Source: Flavobacterium sp. 5
Lineage (GTDB): Bacteria; Bacteroidota; Bacteroidia; Flavobacteriales; Flavobacteriaceae
Assembly (NCBI RefSeq): GCF_002813295.1
Contig: NZ_PHUE01000001.1
Span: forward strand, 3,038,001 to 3,102,000
Direction of reading: 5' to 3'
DNA length: 64,000 bases
How positions within the stretch are numbered: position 1 is the stretch's first letter; each line of letters begins with the position of its first letter. This document shows, piece after piece, positions 26,279 through 35,462 of this stretch. The notes beneath the pieces were generated by a model. That model was not told the origin of the DNA, searched no databases, and saw nothing but the letters and a program-made list of their open reading frames with translations. A program made the translations under genes and the position numbers.

Positions 26279-28240
26279 ATGCCTTATAATATGCTTAAAA
26301 ACTCCATATACGCTGGAATTTTTTCTAGAGATAATCTGAAATTAAGTATCCGTAATTTGAGTTATTTGCCTAGGTGGATTATTGTAATGATTGATTTGTC
26401 AGTTTTGATAATTACATTTTTTTTCACCTTACTTATTTTTAGAGGGACGGGTTTAAGATATATTCTTACTTCACATGACGTTTTTTTTACGTCTTGTTTT
26501 TTTGGAATTAATGTTTTCTTTTTTTGGATATTTCGAACTTATTCGGGGATTATTAGACACTCATCTTATATTGATGCTGTGAAGCTTTTGTTTTCACAAA
26601 TTTCAGTTTTGATCGTATTCTTGATCTTTAATTTTGCTTATGAGTTATTATACGATGAACGAGTATTTTTGACTACTGCATTTTTTATCAATGTAGTACT
26701 TTCTTTTTGCGGTTTATTTTTATATCGTGTTGTTGTTAAACAAACTTTTGAATTATATCTATCTGAAAAAAATACAACTAAATTAATCCGAACCGTTATT
26801 TATGGTACAGATGCGAATGCTATTTCGGTAGCCAATGCATTAAAATTTGAAACTCCTACTCGTTTTAAAATCGTAGGTTTTGTTGATAGAAATAATCAAA
26901 ATGCATCTAAGAGGATGTTAGATTTACCCATATTAGTTCAAAAGAAAAAATTACCTTCTTTAATGCGTTCAGTAGGTGCCGAGGCAGTTATTATGGCAGA
27001 TAAGAGTATAAGTAAAGAAGAGCAATTGATTGTTGTAGATCAATGTTTAGAGTTTAATTACAGAGTTTATACTGTGCCTTTGATTACCGACTGGGAAAAC
27101 CAAAAAGAGATTTCTCAAAAGGTAAAGAATATTCAAATTGAAGATTTATTAGGGAGAAAACCAATTGTTTTGGATAATAAATCTATTTCGAAACAATTAA
27201 AAGATAAAACTGTTTTAATCTCAGGAGCAGCTGGTTCTATCGGAAGTGAAATAGTTAGACAAGTATTAACATTCAATCCAAAGAGAGTCATTATTTTAGA
27301 TCAAGCCGAAACGCCGTTGCATCATTTAAGTCTTGAATTGGAAAGTTCATTTCCAAAATCAAAAATTAGAAATGTTATTGCTGATGTTAGGAATAAAGAA
27401 GTCATGAATAGGGTTTTTAAAACGTATAAGCCACAAGTTGTTTATCATGCAGCAGCCTATAAGCATGTGCCTTTAATGGAAGAAAATCCATCAGAAGCTA
27501 TTTTGACTAATATTATGGGAACTAAAAATTTAGCAGATTTGTCTTGTGAATATGGGGTCGTAAAATTTGTTATGGTTTCAACAGATAAGGCGGTAAACCC
27601 TAGTAATGTTATGGGAGCCAGCAAAAGAATTGCTGAAAAATACGTTCAATCTTTGCAAATAAAGACCCAGAGAGAGAATAAGATCAATGCAACAAAATTT
27701 ATTACTACTCGTTTTGGAAATGTTTTGGGGTCTAATGGTTCTGTTGTACCATTATTTACCAAACAAATTGCCAATGGAGGTCCCGTAACAATTACGCATC
27801 CAGATATCATTCGTTATTTTATGACCATTCCAGAAGCTTGTCAGTTGGTTCTAGAGGCTGGCGCAATGGGTAATGGAGGTGAAATTTATATTTTCGACAT
27901 GGGTAAGCCTGTTCGTATTTTAGATTTGGCCAAAAAGATGATTAAATTGGCTGGGTTTATTCCAGATAGAGATATTAAGATAGAGGTTGTTGGATTACGT
28001 CCAGGAGAAAAATTATATGAAGAATTATTGAATGATACAGCAAAGACTGTCCCTACTTACCATGAAAAAATCATGATTGCTCAAGAAATTCAAGATGAAT
28101 TTGAAAGTTTACATGGAGATATTGATGAATTGATCGGGATAGCTAATTTCTTTGATAATGATGATATAGTTGCCAAAATGAAAGTCATAGTCCCTGAGTT
28201 TAAGAGTATGAATTCAACTTTTGAGATTTTAGATAAATAA
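26279..28240 (+). CDS. WbpM/CapD-like UDP-HexNAc 4,6-dehydratase, membrane-bound
   Basis: A 653-residue protein. There are four N-terminal transmembrane helices (about residues 33-150), a first nucleotide-binding fold (about 170-240), and a catalytic SDR domain from about residue 310. The latter holds SGAAGSIGSE (315-324), VSTDKAVNPSNVMGASKR (433-450) and RFGNVLGSNGSV. As in WbpM, the expected catalytic tyrosine is methionine (M445-x3-K449). It converts UDP-GlcNAc to its 4-keto-6-deoxy form, matching the upstream reductase and WbpL-like gene. A terminator follows. Confidence 0.9.
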   Translation: MPYNMLKNSIYAGIFSRDNLKLSIRNLSYLPRWIIVMIDLSVLIITFFFTLLIFRGTGLRYILTSHDVFFTSCFFGINVFFFWIFRTYSGIIRHSSYIDAVKLLFSQISVLIVFLIFNFAYELLYDERVFLTTAFFINVVLSFCGLFLYRVVVKQTFELYLSEKNTTKLIRTVIYGTDANAISVANALKFETPTRFKIVGFVDRNNQNASKRMLDLPILVQKKKLPSLMRSVGAEAVIMADKSISKEEQLIVVDQCLEFNYRVYTVPLITDWENQKEISQKVKNIQIEDLLGRKPIVLDNKSISKQLKDKTVLISGAAGSIGSEIVRQVLTFNPKRVIILDQAETPLHHLSLELESSFPKSKIRNVIADVRNKEVMNRVFKTYKPQVVYHAAAYKHVPLMEENPSEAILTNIMGTKNLADLSCEYGVVKFVMVSTDKAVNPSNVMGASKRIAEKYVQSLQIKTQRENKINATKFITTRFGNVLGSNGSVVPLFTKQIANGGPVTITHPDIIRYFMTIPEACQLVLEAGAMGNGGEIYIFDMGKPVRILDLAKKMIKLAGFIPDRDIKIEVVGLRPGEKLYEELLNDTAKTVPTYHEKIMIAQEIQDEFESLHGDIDELIGIANFFDNDDIVAKMKVIVPEFKSMNSTFEILDK

Positions 28241-28263
28241 AATTTTAAATAACTACTAAAAGA

Positions 28264-28298
28264 AAAGGTTTACAAGATTGTTCTTGTGAACCTTTTTT
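28264..28298 (+). terminator. Rho-independent terminator closing region A
   Basis: AAAGGTTTACAAGA (28264-28277) pairs with TCTTGTGAACCTTT (28282-28295) with one G-U wobble, around a 4-base TTGT loop. The T-run at the end of the stem continues to 28298. It lies 24 bases after the dehydratase stop and is the clearest intrinsic terminator in the window. It probably marks the end of a long first transcription unit. Confidence 0.85.
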
Positions 28299-28482
28299 GA
28301 TTGCGATTGAATTATTGAAGTTGTAAAAACGATGAGTCTTTCTTTCAACCTTTACATTTTAAGTAGCTCTTTTTTTGAGACAATAATTCTATGATTTTGA
28401 AATATCTTACAAAATATAATAATATATAAAATAATTTGACGCAAAGAGATCGCGTTATGATGTTTTCTTATAAATAAAAAAA

Positions 28483-29271
28483 ATGAATGAATTACTTGAA
28501 ATAGCTATAAATGCTGCGGTGTCCGCTGGTGCTGAAATTATGAATATTTATTCCAAGGATTTTGAAATTTCTTTTAAATCAGATCATTCTCCACTTACAG
28601 TAGCAGATGAAAGAGCTAATGCTATTATAAATTCTATATTAATTCCTACTAAGATTCCAATAATAAGTGAAGAGAATAAGCAAATTAATTTTGAAGATAG
28701 AAAGAGCTTTGAAAGTTGCTGGATGATTGATCCATTGGATGGAACCAAGGAATTTATAAAGAGAAATGGAGAATTTACTGTTAATATTGCATTAATAAAA
28801 AATATGCGGCCAGTTTTGGGAGTGATTTATGTGCCTGTAACCAAAACGTTGTACTATGCTGTTGTTCAGGATAACAAAGCGTATAAGATTGATTTGAGTA
28901 GTCATTTTTTTGCAAATAAAATGAAAGGACAGTCTCAGCTTTTAGTTCCTAGTTTGTCAAGAGAAAATGAAGTCATAATAGTTGCAAGTCGTTCTCATCT
29001 GAATTCTGAAACTGAATTGTATATTGACGATTTAACTCAATTGGGTAAAAAAGTTTCTTTGGTTTCAAGAGGCAGCTCTTTAAAATTTTGTTTACTAGCA
29101 GATGGAAAAGCAAATATTTATCCTAGATTTGCGCCAACAATGGAATGGGACACTGCCGCGGGTCATGCGATTTGTAACGCTGTTGGCTTAAAGGTCATGC
29201 AGATTGATTTAGAAGAGGAGCTGAAATATAATAAAGAAAGCTTACTAAATCCTTTTTTTGTAGTTAAATAA
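28483..29271 (+). CDS. cysQ: 3'(2'),5'-bisphosphate nucleotidase CysQ
   Basis: A 262-residue inositol-monophosphatase-fold enzyme that hydrolyses PAP to AMP. PAP is the by-product of PAPS-dependent sulfotransferases and PAPS reductase. SDHSPLTVADERAN, PIISEE, the metal-binding DPLDGTKEF (83-91) and EWDTAAGHAI near the C-terminus are the family motifs. It lies in a fresh transcription unit after the terminator and 6 bases before cysC, and a sulfotransferase gene is 3.5 kb downstream. Confidence 0.9.
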   Translation: MNELLEIAINAAVSAGAEIMNIYSKDFEISFKSDHSPLTVADERANAIINSILIPTKIPIISEENKQINFEDRKSFESCWMIDPLDGTKEFIKRNGEFTVNIALIKNMRPVLGVIYVPVTKTLYYAVVQDNKAYKIDLSSHFFANKMKGQSQLLVPSLSRENEVIIVASRSHLNSETELYIDDLTQLGKKVSLVSRGSSLKFCLLADGKANIYPRFAPTMEWDTAAGHAICNAVGLKVMQIDLEEELKYNKESLLNPFFVVK

Positions 29272-29277
29272 TAGTTG

Positions 29278-29874
29278 ATGTTGATGGAAAAATCAAATTT
29301 AGTTCAGTCCTATACTATAGGGAGAAAGGATCGAGAGGCAAAGAATGGACATCGGTCTTTTTTAATTTGGTTTACTGGACTTTCAGGTTCAGGAAAATCG
29401 ACTATTGCTAATTTACTTGAGACGAAATTGTATCAACAAGATTTTCATACCTATACACTTGATGGTGATAATTTAAGGAATGGATTAAATAAAGAGCTTG
29501 CTTTTACTGAAGAAGGACGTAATGAAAATTTGAGACGTACTGCCGAGGTTGCCAAATTATTTGTTGATGCAGGCACTATTGTTATCGGCGCTTTTATTTC
29601 GCCAACGGTAGTCGTACGTGAATTAGTTAAGAATATTGTTGGATGCGAAAATTATGTTGAAGTTTTTGTTAATACTCCATTAGCAATTTGCGAACAGAGA
29701 GATATTAAAGGATTATATAAAAAGGCTCGTACGGGAGAAATTAAAAATTTTACAGGAATTAGTTCACCTTATGAGAACCCCGTAAAACCTGATATTATTA
29801 TACATACAATTGAAGAATCTCCAGAACAAGCAGTAGAAAAAATAATGGGTATTATTAAAAAAAGATTGTATTAA
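29278..29874 (+). CDS. cysC: Adenylylsulfate kinase CysC
   Basis: A 198-residue kinase that phosphorylates APS to PAPS, the universal sulfate donor. Walker A GLSGSGKST is at residues 34-42, with TLDGDNLRNGLN, RRTAEVAKLF, GAFISP and FTGISSPYE. The ATG at 29278 is used, though 29284 is equally possible. cysD/cysN (ATP sulfurylase) are not in the window, so APS must come from elsewhere. Pairing with cysQ and a nearby sulfotransferase suggests PAPS made for glycan sulfation. Confidence 0.93.
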   Translation: MLMEKSNLVQSYTIGRKDREAKNGHRSFLIWFTGLSGSGKSTIANLLETKLYQQDFHTYTLDGDNLRNGLNKELAFTEEGRNENLRRTAEVAKLFVDAGTIVIGAFISPTVVVRELVKNIVGCENYVEVFVNTPLAICEQRDIKGLYKKARTGEIKNFTGISSPYENPVKPDIIIHTIEESPEQAVEKIMGIIKKRLY

Positions 29875-30005
29875 TAAAGAACATACTTGTATGTTTTGAA
29901 ATCTTACTTTTTAATTTCAGAAAACGTAACTTGAATAAGTATTTTGAGTAAGTTGGATAGAAATAAACGAAAAGTAAAATGGATTATACAGAAAGAAAAA
30001 TTTAA

Positions 30006-30848
30006 ATGAATTTAGAAAAACATATTTATACCAGTTCCAACAATTATAGTTTTAGGAACATTCTAAAAGCTAGTTTAAAGGGATATAGAGATTCTTTTTA
30101 TTTAGCAAAACAATTAGCAAAGCGAGACATACAGGCGCAATATCGACAATCTTTTTTGGGTATTTTTTGGGCTATTTTCCCTTTATTAATTAACTCTTTA
30201 GTTTGGATTTTTTTGCAATCATCAGGAACAATCAAAGTGACAACAACTAATATTCCTTATCCCGCTTTTGTTTTGATAGGAACAACTTTATGGGGTATTA
30301 TAGGAGAATGTATCAATCTGACTTCGGCAAGTGTTAATGCCAACCAAAGTATTATTACTAAAATTAATTTTGATAAAGAGGCTTTAATTACATTAGGGAT
30401 ATTAAAGTTTTTATTTAATTTTTTTATTAAAATTGGACTAATAATACTCTTTTTGATTTTCTTTAAAATTGTTCCTACGATAGAAATTCTTTTTTTTATC
30501 CCTCTTTTGTTTTTGACTATTGTATTTTTTGTGGCTGTTGGAACTTTGTTGATGCCAATAAGTTTACTTTATACCGACATTAGTCGTTTGATTCCTATTG
30601 GACTCCAGTTTTTGATGTATGCGACTCCTGTAGTTTATGCTATGCCATCTAATGGAATAATGCGTAAGATAATGCTGTTAAACCCTTTGAGTTATATTAT
30701 TACCGATTTGCGTAATGTACTAACTGGTTATAATATAGAAAATCCTGTCTTCTGGGGTGTAGGGATTTTGGTAACAACAATTTTGAGCATATTAGCTTTA
30801 ATTATTTATAGAGTTTCGATGCCAATATTAACTGAAAGAATGAGTTAA
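30006..30848 (+). CDS. Wzm-type polysaccharide ABC transporter permease
   Basis: A 280-residue ABC-2 family permease with six predicted membrane helices. KRDIQAQYRQSFLGIFWAIF, a conserved amphipathic segment before the first helix, is typical of Wzm/KpsM/TagG proteins that export complete undecaprenyl-linked glycans. The ATPase gene starts 2 bases after its stop. This is a second export route next to the Wzx pathway. Confidence 0.9.
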   Translation: MNLEKHIYTSSNNYSFRNILKASLKGYRDSFYLAKQLAKRDIQAQYRQSFLGIFWAIFPLLINSLVWIFLQSSGTIKVTTTNIPYPAFVLIGTTLWGIIGECINLTSASVNANQSIITKINFDKEALITLGILKFLFNFFIKIGLIILFLIFFKIVPTIEILFFIPLLFLTIVFFVAVGTLLMPISLLYTDISRLIPIGLQFLMYATPVVYAMPSNGIMRKIMLLNPLSYIITDLRNVLTGYNIENPVFWGVGILVTTILSILALIIYRVSMPILTERMS

Positions 30849-30850
30849 TT

Positions 30851-32056
30851 ATGGGAGAAGTATTGATAAAAGTAGATCACGTTTCTAAGAAATTTGCCAA
30901 AGGTCTCAAAAAAAGTTTGCTTTATGGTTTAAGCGATGTTTTTAGCGGTATTATAAGAAGAAAACAAGACAAGTCGTTACGAAAAGATGAGTTTTGGGCT
31001 GTAAGTAATATTAGTTTTGAAGTACGTCGTGGCGAATGTTTAGGGCTTATAGGTCATAATGGGGCAGGTAAAAGTACTCTGCTTAAAATATTAAATGGCT
31101 TGATTGCACCCGATGAAGGTAGTGTAACCATGTATGGTAAGGTAGGTGCTTTGATAGAATTAGGAGCAGGCTTTAATCCGATACTTACAGGTCGCGAAAA
31201 TATCTATAATAACGCTGCTATCATAGGCTTTAGCAAGCAAGAAATTAAAGACAAGTTTGATGCTATTGTTGCCTTTGCAGAGATAGAAGAATTTATAGAT
31301 ATGCCTGTACAAAATTATAGTTCGGGAATGAAGGTACGTTTAGGTTTTGCTATTGCGGCACAAATGGAACCTGATGTATTGATTATCGATGAGGTTTTAG
31401 CAGTTGGTGATTTAGGATTTATCCTGAAATGTTTTAAAAGAATAGATACTATTTTACCTAATACAGCTATTGTTTTTGTTTCTCACGCAATGCCGATGGT
31501 ATCACGTATTTGTAACCAAATTGTTTTAATGGATAAAGGAGAATCCGAATTTCAAGGCAAAGAAGTGGGCAAAGGAATTGATTTTTATTATAGTCGATTT
31601 TTAGATAATGAATCTAATATTGCTTTTGATGATGGTACTTTTGAAATGTTAGAAGCAAAAGGATTAAATATAAATAATAATGAAAAAGGGATTGCTCAAA
31701 TAAAATGGGGAGAACCACTAAAGCTTTATTTTAAAATTAGACAAAATCGAGAAATTGAGATGCCTATTTTTATAATCGTGATTTATGATAAGGAACAACG
31801 TGAAGTGGCATATATTGATCATAGTAATCAAAATGAGTTGTTTTTTAAAGATGGTCTTATAGAATTTGAGATGTTACTAGAAAAAATACAACTGTCAAAA
31901 GGGTTTTATACTTTAGATATTTCTATAAATAAAAAACAAACAAGGGAACCATATCTAAGAATAAAAAAAGTTTTAATAATACAGGTTTTGCATGAAAGTG
32001 AAATTTTTCCTTCTTTTTTGTTAGATTGTTCTTTTAAAAATAGTTATAATAATTAA
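30851..32056 (+). CDS. Wzt-type ABC transporter ATPase with C-terminal extension
   Basis: A 401-residue protein. The nucleotide-binding domain spans about residues 1-245, with Walker A GHNGAGKS (68-75), the ABC signature YSSGMKVRLGFA, and Walker B VLIIDEVLAVGD. A further ~150 residues form a beta-rich C-terminal region (IKWGEPLKLYFKI, FYTLDISIN) resembling Wzt-C domains, which in some O-antigen exporters recognise the modified non-reducing end of the glycan. Two methyltransferases and a sulfotransferase next to it could supply such an end group. Confidence 0.9.
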   Translation: MGEVLIKVDHVSKKFAKGLKKSLLYGLSDVFSGIIRRKQDKSLRKDEFWAVSNISFEVRRGECLGLIGHNGAGKSTLLKILNGLIAPDEGSVTMYGKVGALIELGAGFNPILTGRENIYNNAAIIGFSKQEIKDKFDAIVAFAEIEEFIDMPVQNYSSGMKVRLGFAIAAQMEPDVLIIDEVLAVGDLGFILKCFKRIDTILPNTAIVFVSHAMPMVSRICNQIVLMDKGESEFQGKEVGKGIDFYYSRFLDNESNIAFDDGTFEMLEAKGLNINNNEKGIAQIKWGEPLKLYFKIRQNREIEMPIFIIVIYDKEQREVAYIDHSNQNELFFKDGLIEFEMLLEKIQLSKGFYTLDISINKKQTREPYLRIKKVLIIQVLHESEIFPSFLLDCSFKNSYNN

Positions 32057-32070
32057 TCTTAATAAAAGTG

Positions 32071-32772
32071 ATGGACATTGAAAATATAATTGGTAACTCT
32101 AAAGATAGATTACAGCTTTGGACTTCTTTTGTAAAACACAAAGGATTTAAAAATATAGTTGAGTTAGGTGTTTATAGAGGTGAATTTGCTGAAAATATTC
32201 TTTTGAATTGCGATTCTATAGAGAAATATTACATGATTGATCCTTGGAGAAAGTTGAAAGAATGGAATAAACCAGCTAATACAGAAGATGAAATATTTGA
32301 AGATTATTATAATGAAACCTTAAAGAAGACTGAATTTGTTCGTAATAAGAGGATTATTTTAAGAGGTAAAACTCAAGAAATGCATCAAGAAATTAATAAT
32401 GATTCTTTAGATTTTGCTTATATAGATGGAGATCATACGCTAAAGGGAATTACAGTTGATTTAATAGCTATATGGGATAAGATTAAGTCTAATGGTTTTA
32501 TAGCTGGAGATGATTTTTGTTCAAGCGTTTGGCAACATGATAAAACATTTGAGCCAACATTTGTATTTCCTTTTGCTGTCTATTTTGCCGAGGCTAAAAA
32601 TGTTAAAATATACGCATTGCCTTTTAATCAATTTTTGATATCAAAAGGGAGTAAAGGATATGAGCTTATTGATTTAACTAACGGTAAGTATAATGATTTA
32701 AGTGTTTTAAATCAATTGAAGGTACAATTGCCGAAAAAGAGAAATACATTTCTATCTAATTTTTTTAAATAA
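32071..32772 (+). CDS. Class I SAM-dependent methyltransferase
   Basis: A 233-residue methyltransferase of the Methyltransf_24-like type. The SAM-binding motif VELGVYRGEFAENIL is near residue 30, an acidic residue follows in YYMIDPW, and the DFAYIDGDHTLKGITVDL block is typical. No export signal or membrane helix. It lies between the ABC exporter and the sulfotransferase, so glycan methylation, possibly chain capping, is the likely role. The ATG at 32071 is preferred over the adjacent GTG at 32068. Confidence 0.8.
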   Translation: MDIENIIGNSKDRLQLWTSFVKHKGFKNIVELGVYRGEFAENILLNCDSIEKYYMIDPWRKLKEWNKPANTEDEIFEDYYNETLKKTEFVRNKRIILRGKTQEMHQEINNDSLDFAYIDGDHTLKGITVDLIAIWDKIKSNGFIAGDDFCSSVWQHDKTFEPTFVFPFAVYFAEAKNVKIYALPFNQFLISKGSKGYELIDLTNGKYNDLSVLNQLKVQLPKKRNTFLSNFFK

Positions 32773-32774
32773 TA

Positions 32775-33554
32775 ATGAATAATATTTTAATCTTAGGTTC
32801 TGGAAGAAGTGGAACGAGTATGTTAACCGGAATACTTGTAAAATCAGGTTTTCATTTAGGTGAAAATTTTGAATATTTGAAGAAAGATAAGGCAAATCCA
32901 AAAGGTTATTTTGAAGATTACGAAGTAAATACAGTTAACGAAGATATATTAAAAGAAAATTTAATTTCAATACCTGAAACATTAAGGAAATGGATTTTCC
33001 CCTCTTTTACTTTTTATAGAGCGAGATGGTTAGCAGTAATTCCAAAAGGGAAAAAAATTAAAACAACGAGTTCTATAGATAATAGAATAGAAGTGTTAAT
33101 TAATAAACCTTCTTTTTGTTATAAAGACCCTCGTTTTAGTTATACATTGCCTATTTGGAAGAAACTTTTTAAAAAGAATAATATAGCAGCAAAATATTTG
33201 GTTGTTTATAGAGAGCCTTTTAAAACAGCAAATAGCATTGTTAGAGAGTGTGAAGAGAATAAAGCTTTGCATCCTTTAAAAATGACTAGTGAAAGAGCTT
33301 TAAAAGTTTGGGAATCGATGTATTCGCACATACTTGAAAATTATGAAAAAGATATTCAAAAAGAAAATTGGATGTTTGTTCATTTCAATCAATTATTTTC
33401 GTTAGAAGTTCTTGAAAAAATAGAGGAATTTATAGGAGGCAGTATTGATAAACAGTTCCCTGAAAAACAGTTGTCTAGGGCAGAGGATTTGGGGAATGAA
33501 TTAAGTCCAAATTTGTCTGGGATATATAATCAATTGAAAAAATATTCTTTTTAA
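32775..33554 (+). CDS. PAPS-dependent sulfotransferase family protein
   Basis: A 259-residue protein. The N-terminal P-loop-like 5'-phosphosulfate-binding motif GSGRSGTSML (8-17) follows a hydrophobic strand. A second site, YLVVYREPFKTANSIVRE, carries the R-x-x-x-x-x-x-x-S element that binds the 3'-phosphate of PAPS. CYKDPRF is also typical. It probably transfers sulfate to a sugar before export. The gene lies 2 bases after the methyltransferase and within 4 kb of cysQ and cysC. Other P-loop sugar kinases are possible but fit the second motif less well. Confidence 0.75.
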   Translation: MNNILILGSGRSGTSMLTGILVKSGFHLGENFEYLKKDKANPKGYFEDYEVNTVNEDILKENLISIPETLRKWIFPSFTFYRARWLAVIPKGKKIKTTSSIDNRIEVLINKPSFCYKDPRFSYTLPIWKKLFKKNNIAAKYLVVYREPFKTANSIVRECEENKALHPLKMTSERALKVWESMYSHILENYEKDIQKENWMFVHFNQLFSLEVLEKIEEFIGGSIDKQFPEKQLSRAEDLGNELSPNLSGIYNQLKKYSF

Positions 33555-33556
33555 TA

Positions 33557-34666
33557 ATGAAAAAAGTTCTATTCTTATCACATGATGCCTCAAGGACAGG
33601 AGCGCCAATTTTATTATTAAACTTGGCCAAATTGTTGTTGTCTTTTAACGAATTTGAAATACATTTTCTTTTAAAAAAAGGCGGTGTTTTAGAAAATAAT
33701 TTTAGAGAATTGGCAACAAGTTATTGTTTGGAACAACAGAAAAAAACAAAGTTTGATTTTATTAAGAATAAATTATTTAAGACAAAATCATTATTAGAAG
33801 ACAAGGAATTTTTGAATCAATACCATTGTATCGTTTCTAATACAATAACCAACGGTGATATTTTAGGAAAGATAAGAACTCATTATAAAGGACAAATAAT
33901 AAGTTATATTCACGAATTAGAAGTAGCGAGTAAAACCTATACTACTGCTAATAGAATTGAGATAGTGATAAAAAATTCAGATCAGTTTTGGGTTCCTAGT
34001 GCTTTGGTAAAAAAATTTTTACATCGAGAATTTAATGTTAAAAATGATATAATTGCAGTAATGCCCTCATATATTGAAAGTAAAAATAGTTTAGATACTC
34101 ATAGAAATAAAGAAATTCAGAACAGTTTTGTTGTTGGTGGATGTGGTACTATTGATTGGCGAAAAGGTGCTGATTTGTTTTTACAAGTAGCTAATGACTT
34201 GTTTTTGAAACGTCCCAATGCTTCTGTTGTATTTAAATGGAAAGGAGCAAATAATGGAATTGAATTAATGAGATTGGAATATCAAATTAAAATGACAAAT
34301 CTAATAGGGAAAGTTTTTTTTGAATCTGCTTCCTCTGATTTAGATTCTTTTTATCAAGAAATTGATTTGTTCTTATTAACTTCTAGGGAAGATCCTTATC
34401 CGTTGGTTATATTAGAAGCAGCTCAATTTGCTATACCTTCTCTTTGTTTTGATACGGTTTGCGGTAGTATTGACTTTATAAAAAATAGTGATGGAGGAGT
34501 TGTAGTTCCTTTTTTAGACATATCGGCTTTAAGCGATTCTATTTTGTCTTTTTATGATAATTCAAATTATAGAATTCAAAAAGGAATAAATGCCAAGCAA
34601 TTTATGTTGAATACACATTCTAATAAAGAATATGTTTATTCAGAATTTAAAAAAGCTATTAACTAA
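33557..34666 (+). CDS. Glycosyltransferase family 4
   Basis: A 369-residue GT-B enzyme. The N-terminus, VLFLSHDASRTGAPILLLNLAKLL, is the pattern of transferases acting on lipid-linked glycans. IISYIHELEVASKTY ends the acceptor side. The donor domain starts at VVGGCGTIDWRKGADLFLQV, and the EX7E segment is TSREDPYPLVILEAAQ. It starts 2 bases after the sulfotransferase stop. Confidence 0.87.
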   Translation: MKKVLFLSHDASRTGAPILLLNLAKLLLSFNEFEIHFLLKKGGVLENNFRELATSYCLEQQKKTKFDFIKNKLFKTKSLLEDKEFLNQYHCIVSNTITNGDILGKIRTHYKGQIISYIHELEVASKTYTTANRIEIVIKNSDQFWVPSALVKKFLHREFNVKNDIIAVMPSYIESKNSLDTHRNKEIQNSFVVGGCGTIDWRKGADLFLQVANDLFLKRPNASVVFKWKGANNGIELMRLEYQIKMTNLIGKVFFESASSDLDSFYQEIDLFLLTSREDPYPLVILEAAQFAIPSLCFDTVCGSIDFIKNSDGGVVVPFLDISALSDSILSFYDNSNYRIQKGINAKQFMLNTHSNKEYVYSEFKKAIN

Positions 34667-34679
34667 TTAAAATAAGTAA

Positions 34680-35462
34680 GTGAAAAATAAAATTAAAAAA
34701 TATATTAGAGAAAAAATAATAGCAATTTATGAAACTAGGTTTGCGACTTTTTTTTTTAAACAAAAAGGATTTTGCCCTTGTTGTGAGCAAGATACTTTAT
34801 TTATTGCAAGAAACTCATGGTTAAGGGATCATTTTAAATGTACTAATTGTGGTTGCATTCCCCGAGAGCGTGCATTAATGAAAGTTATAAAAGAATACTA
34901 TCCTAATTGGGAAACATTAGCTATTCATGAATCATCTCCAGGAAATAGGGGACATAGCAAATTACTTAGAGAAAAAGCCCAAAATTATACAGAAACACAA
35001 TTTTTTGGGAATACAAATTTGGGAGATTATGTAAATGGTGTACGCAATGAAGATTTAGAACAACAAACATTTGATGATGCAATGTTTGATATTGTGGTAA
35101 CTTCCGATGTTATGGAACATATCTACAATCCAGAAAAAGCTTTTAGCGAAATACAACGTACATTAAAATCTGGAGGAGCTCATATTTTTTCAGTACCAAT
35201 TATAAATAAGCATAAGGCTACACAGCGTTGGGCTAAGAAAGGTTCTGATGGAGAACCTGTTTTTTTGTTTGAACCTGAATGGCATGGAAATCCAATTGAT
35301 AGTAAAGGATCACCTGTAACTTTTCATTGGGGATATGATATTAAAGATATTATTAAAGAATATACGGCAGATGAATGCGAAATTATTTATATAGATGACT
35401 TGAATTATGGTATTAGAGCAGAGTATATAGAAATTGTAGTTCAAAAAAAGAATGTTAAATAG
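34680..35462 (+). CDS. SAM-dependent methyltransferase with N-terminal four-cysteine cluster
   Basis: A 260-residue protein in two parts. Residues 32-57 hold CPCC (C32, C34, C35) and CTNC (C54, C57), a probable zinc ribbon. A class I methyltransferase fold follows, with TFDDAMFDIVVTSDVMEHIYNPEKAF as the acidic-loop region. The usual G-x-G-x-G motif is weak (ESSPGNRGHS), so SAM binding is inferred from fold order and not from a perfect motif. The start is GTG at 34680, and the stop abuts the ATG of the WbsX gene. Confidence 0.75.
   Translation: MKNKIKKYIREKIIAIYETRFATFFFKQKGFCPCCEQDTLFIARNSWLRDHFKCTNCGCIPRERALMKVIKEYYPNWETLAIHESSPGNRGHSKLLREKAQNYTETQFFGNTNLGDYVNGVRNEDLEQQTFDDAMFDIVVTSDVMEHIYNPEKAFSEIQRTLKSGGAHIFSVPIINKHKATQRWAKKGSDGEPVFLFEPEWHGNPIDSKGSPVTFHWGYDIKDIIKEYTADECEIIYIDDLNYGIRAEYIEIVVQKKNVK

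Noticed and set aside
29881..29894. ACATAC-TT-GTATGT hairpin after cysC as a terminator
   Set aside because: Six-bp stem, 2-base loop and only a short T-run; not distinguishable from chance.
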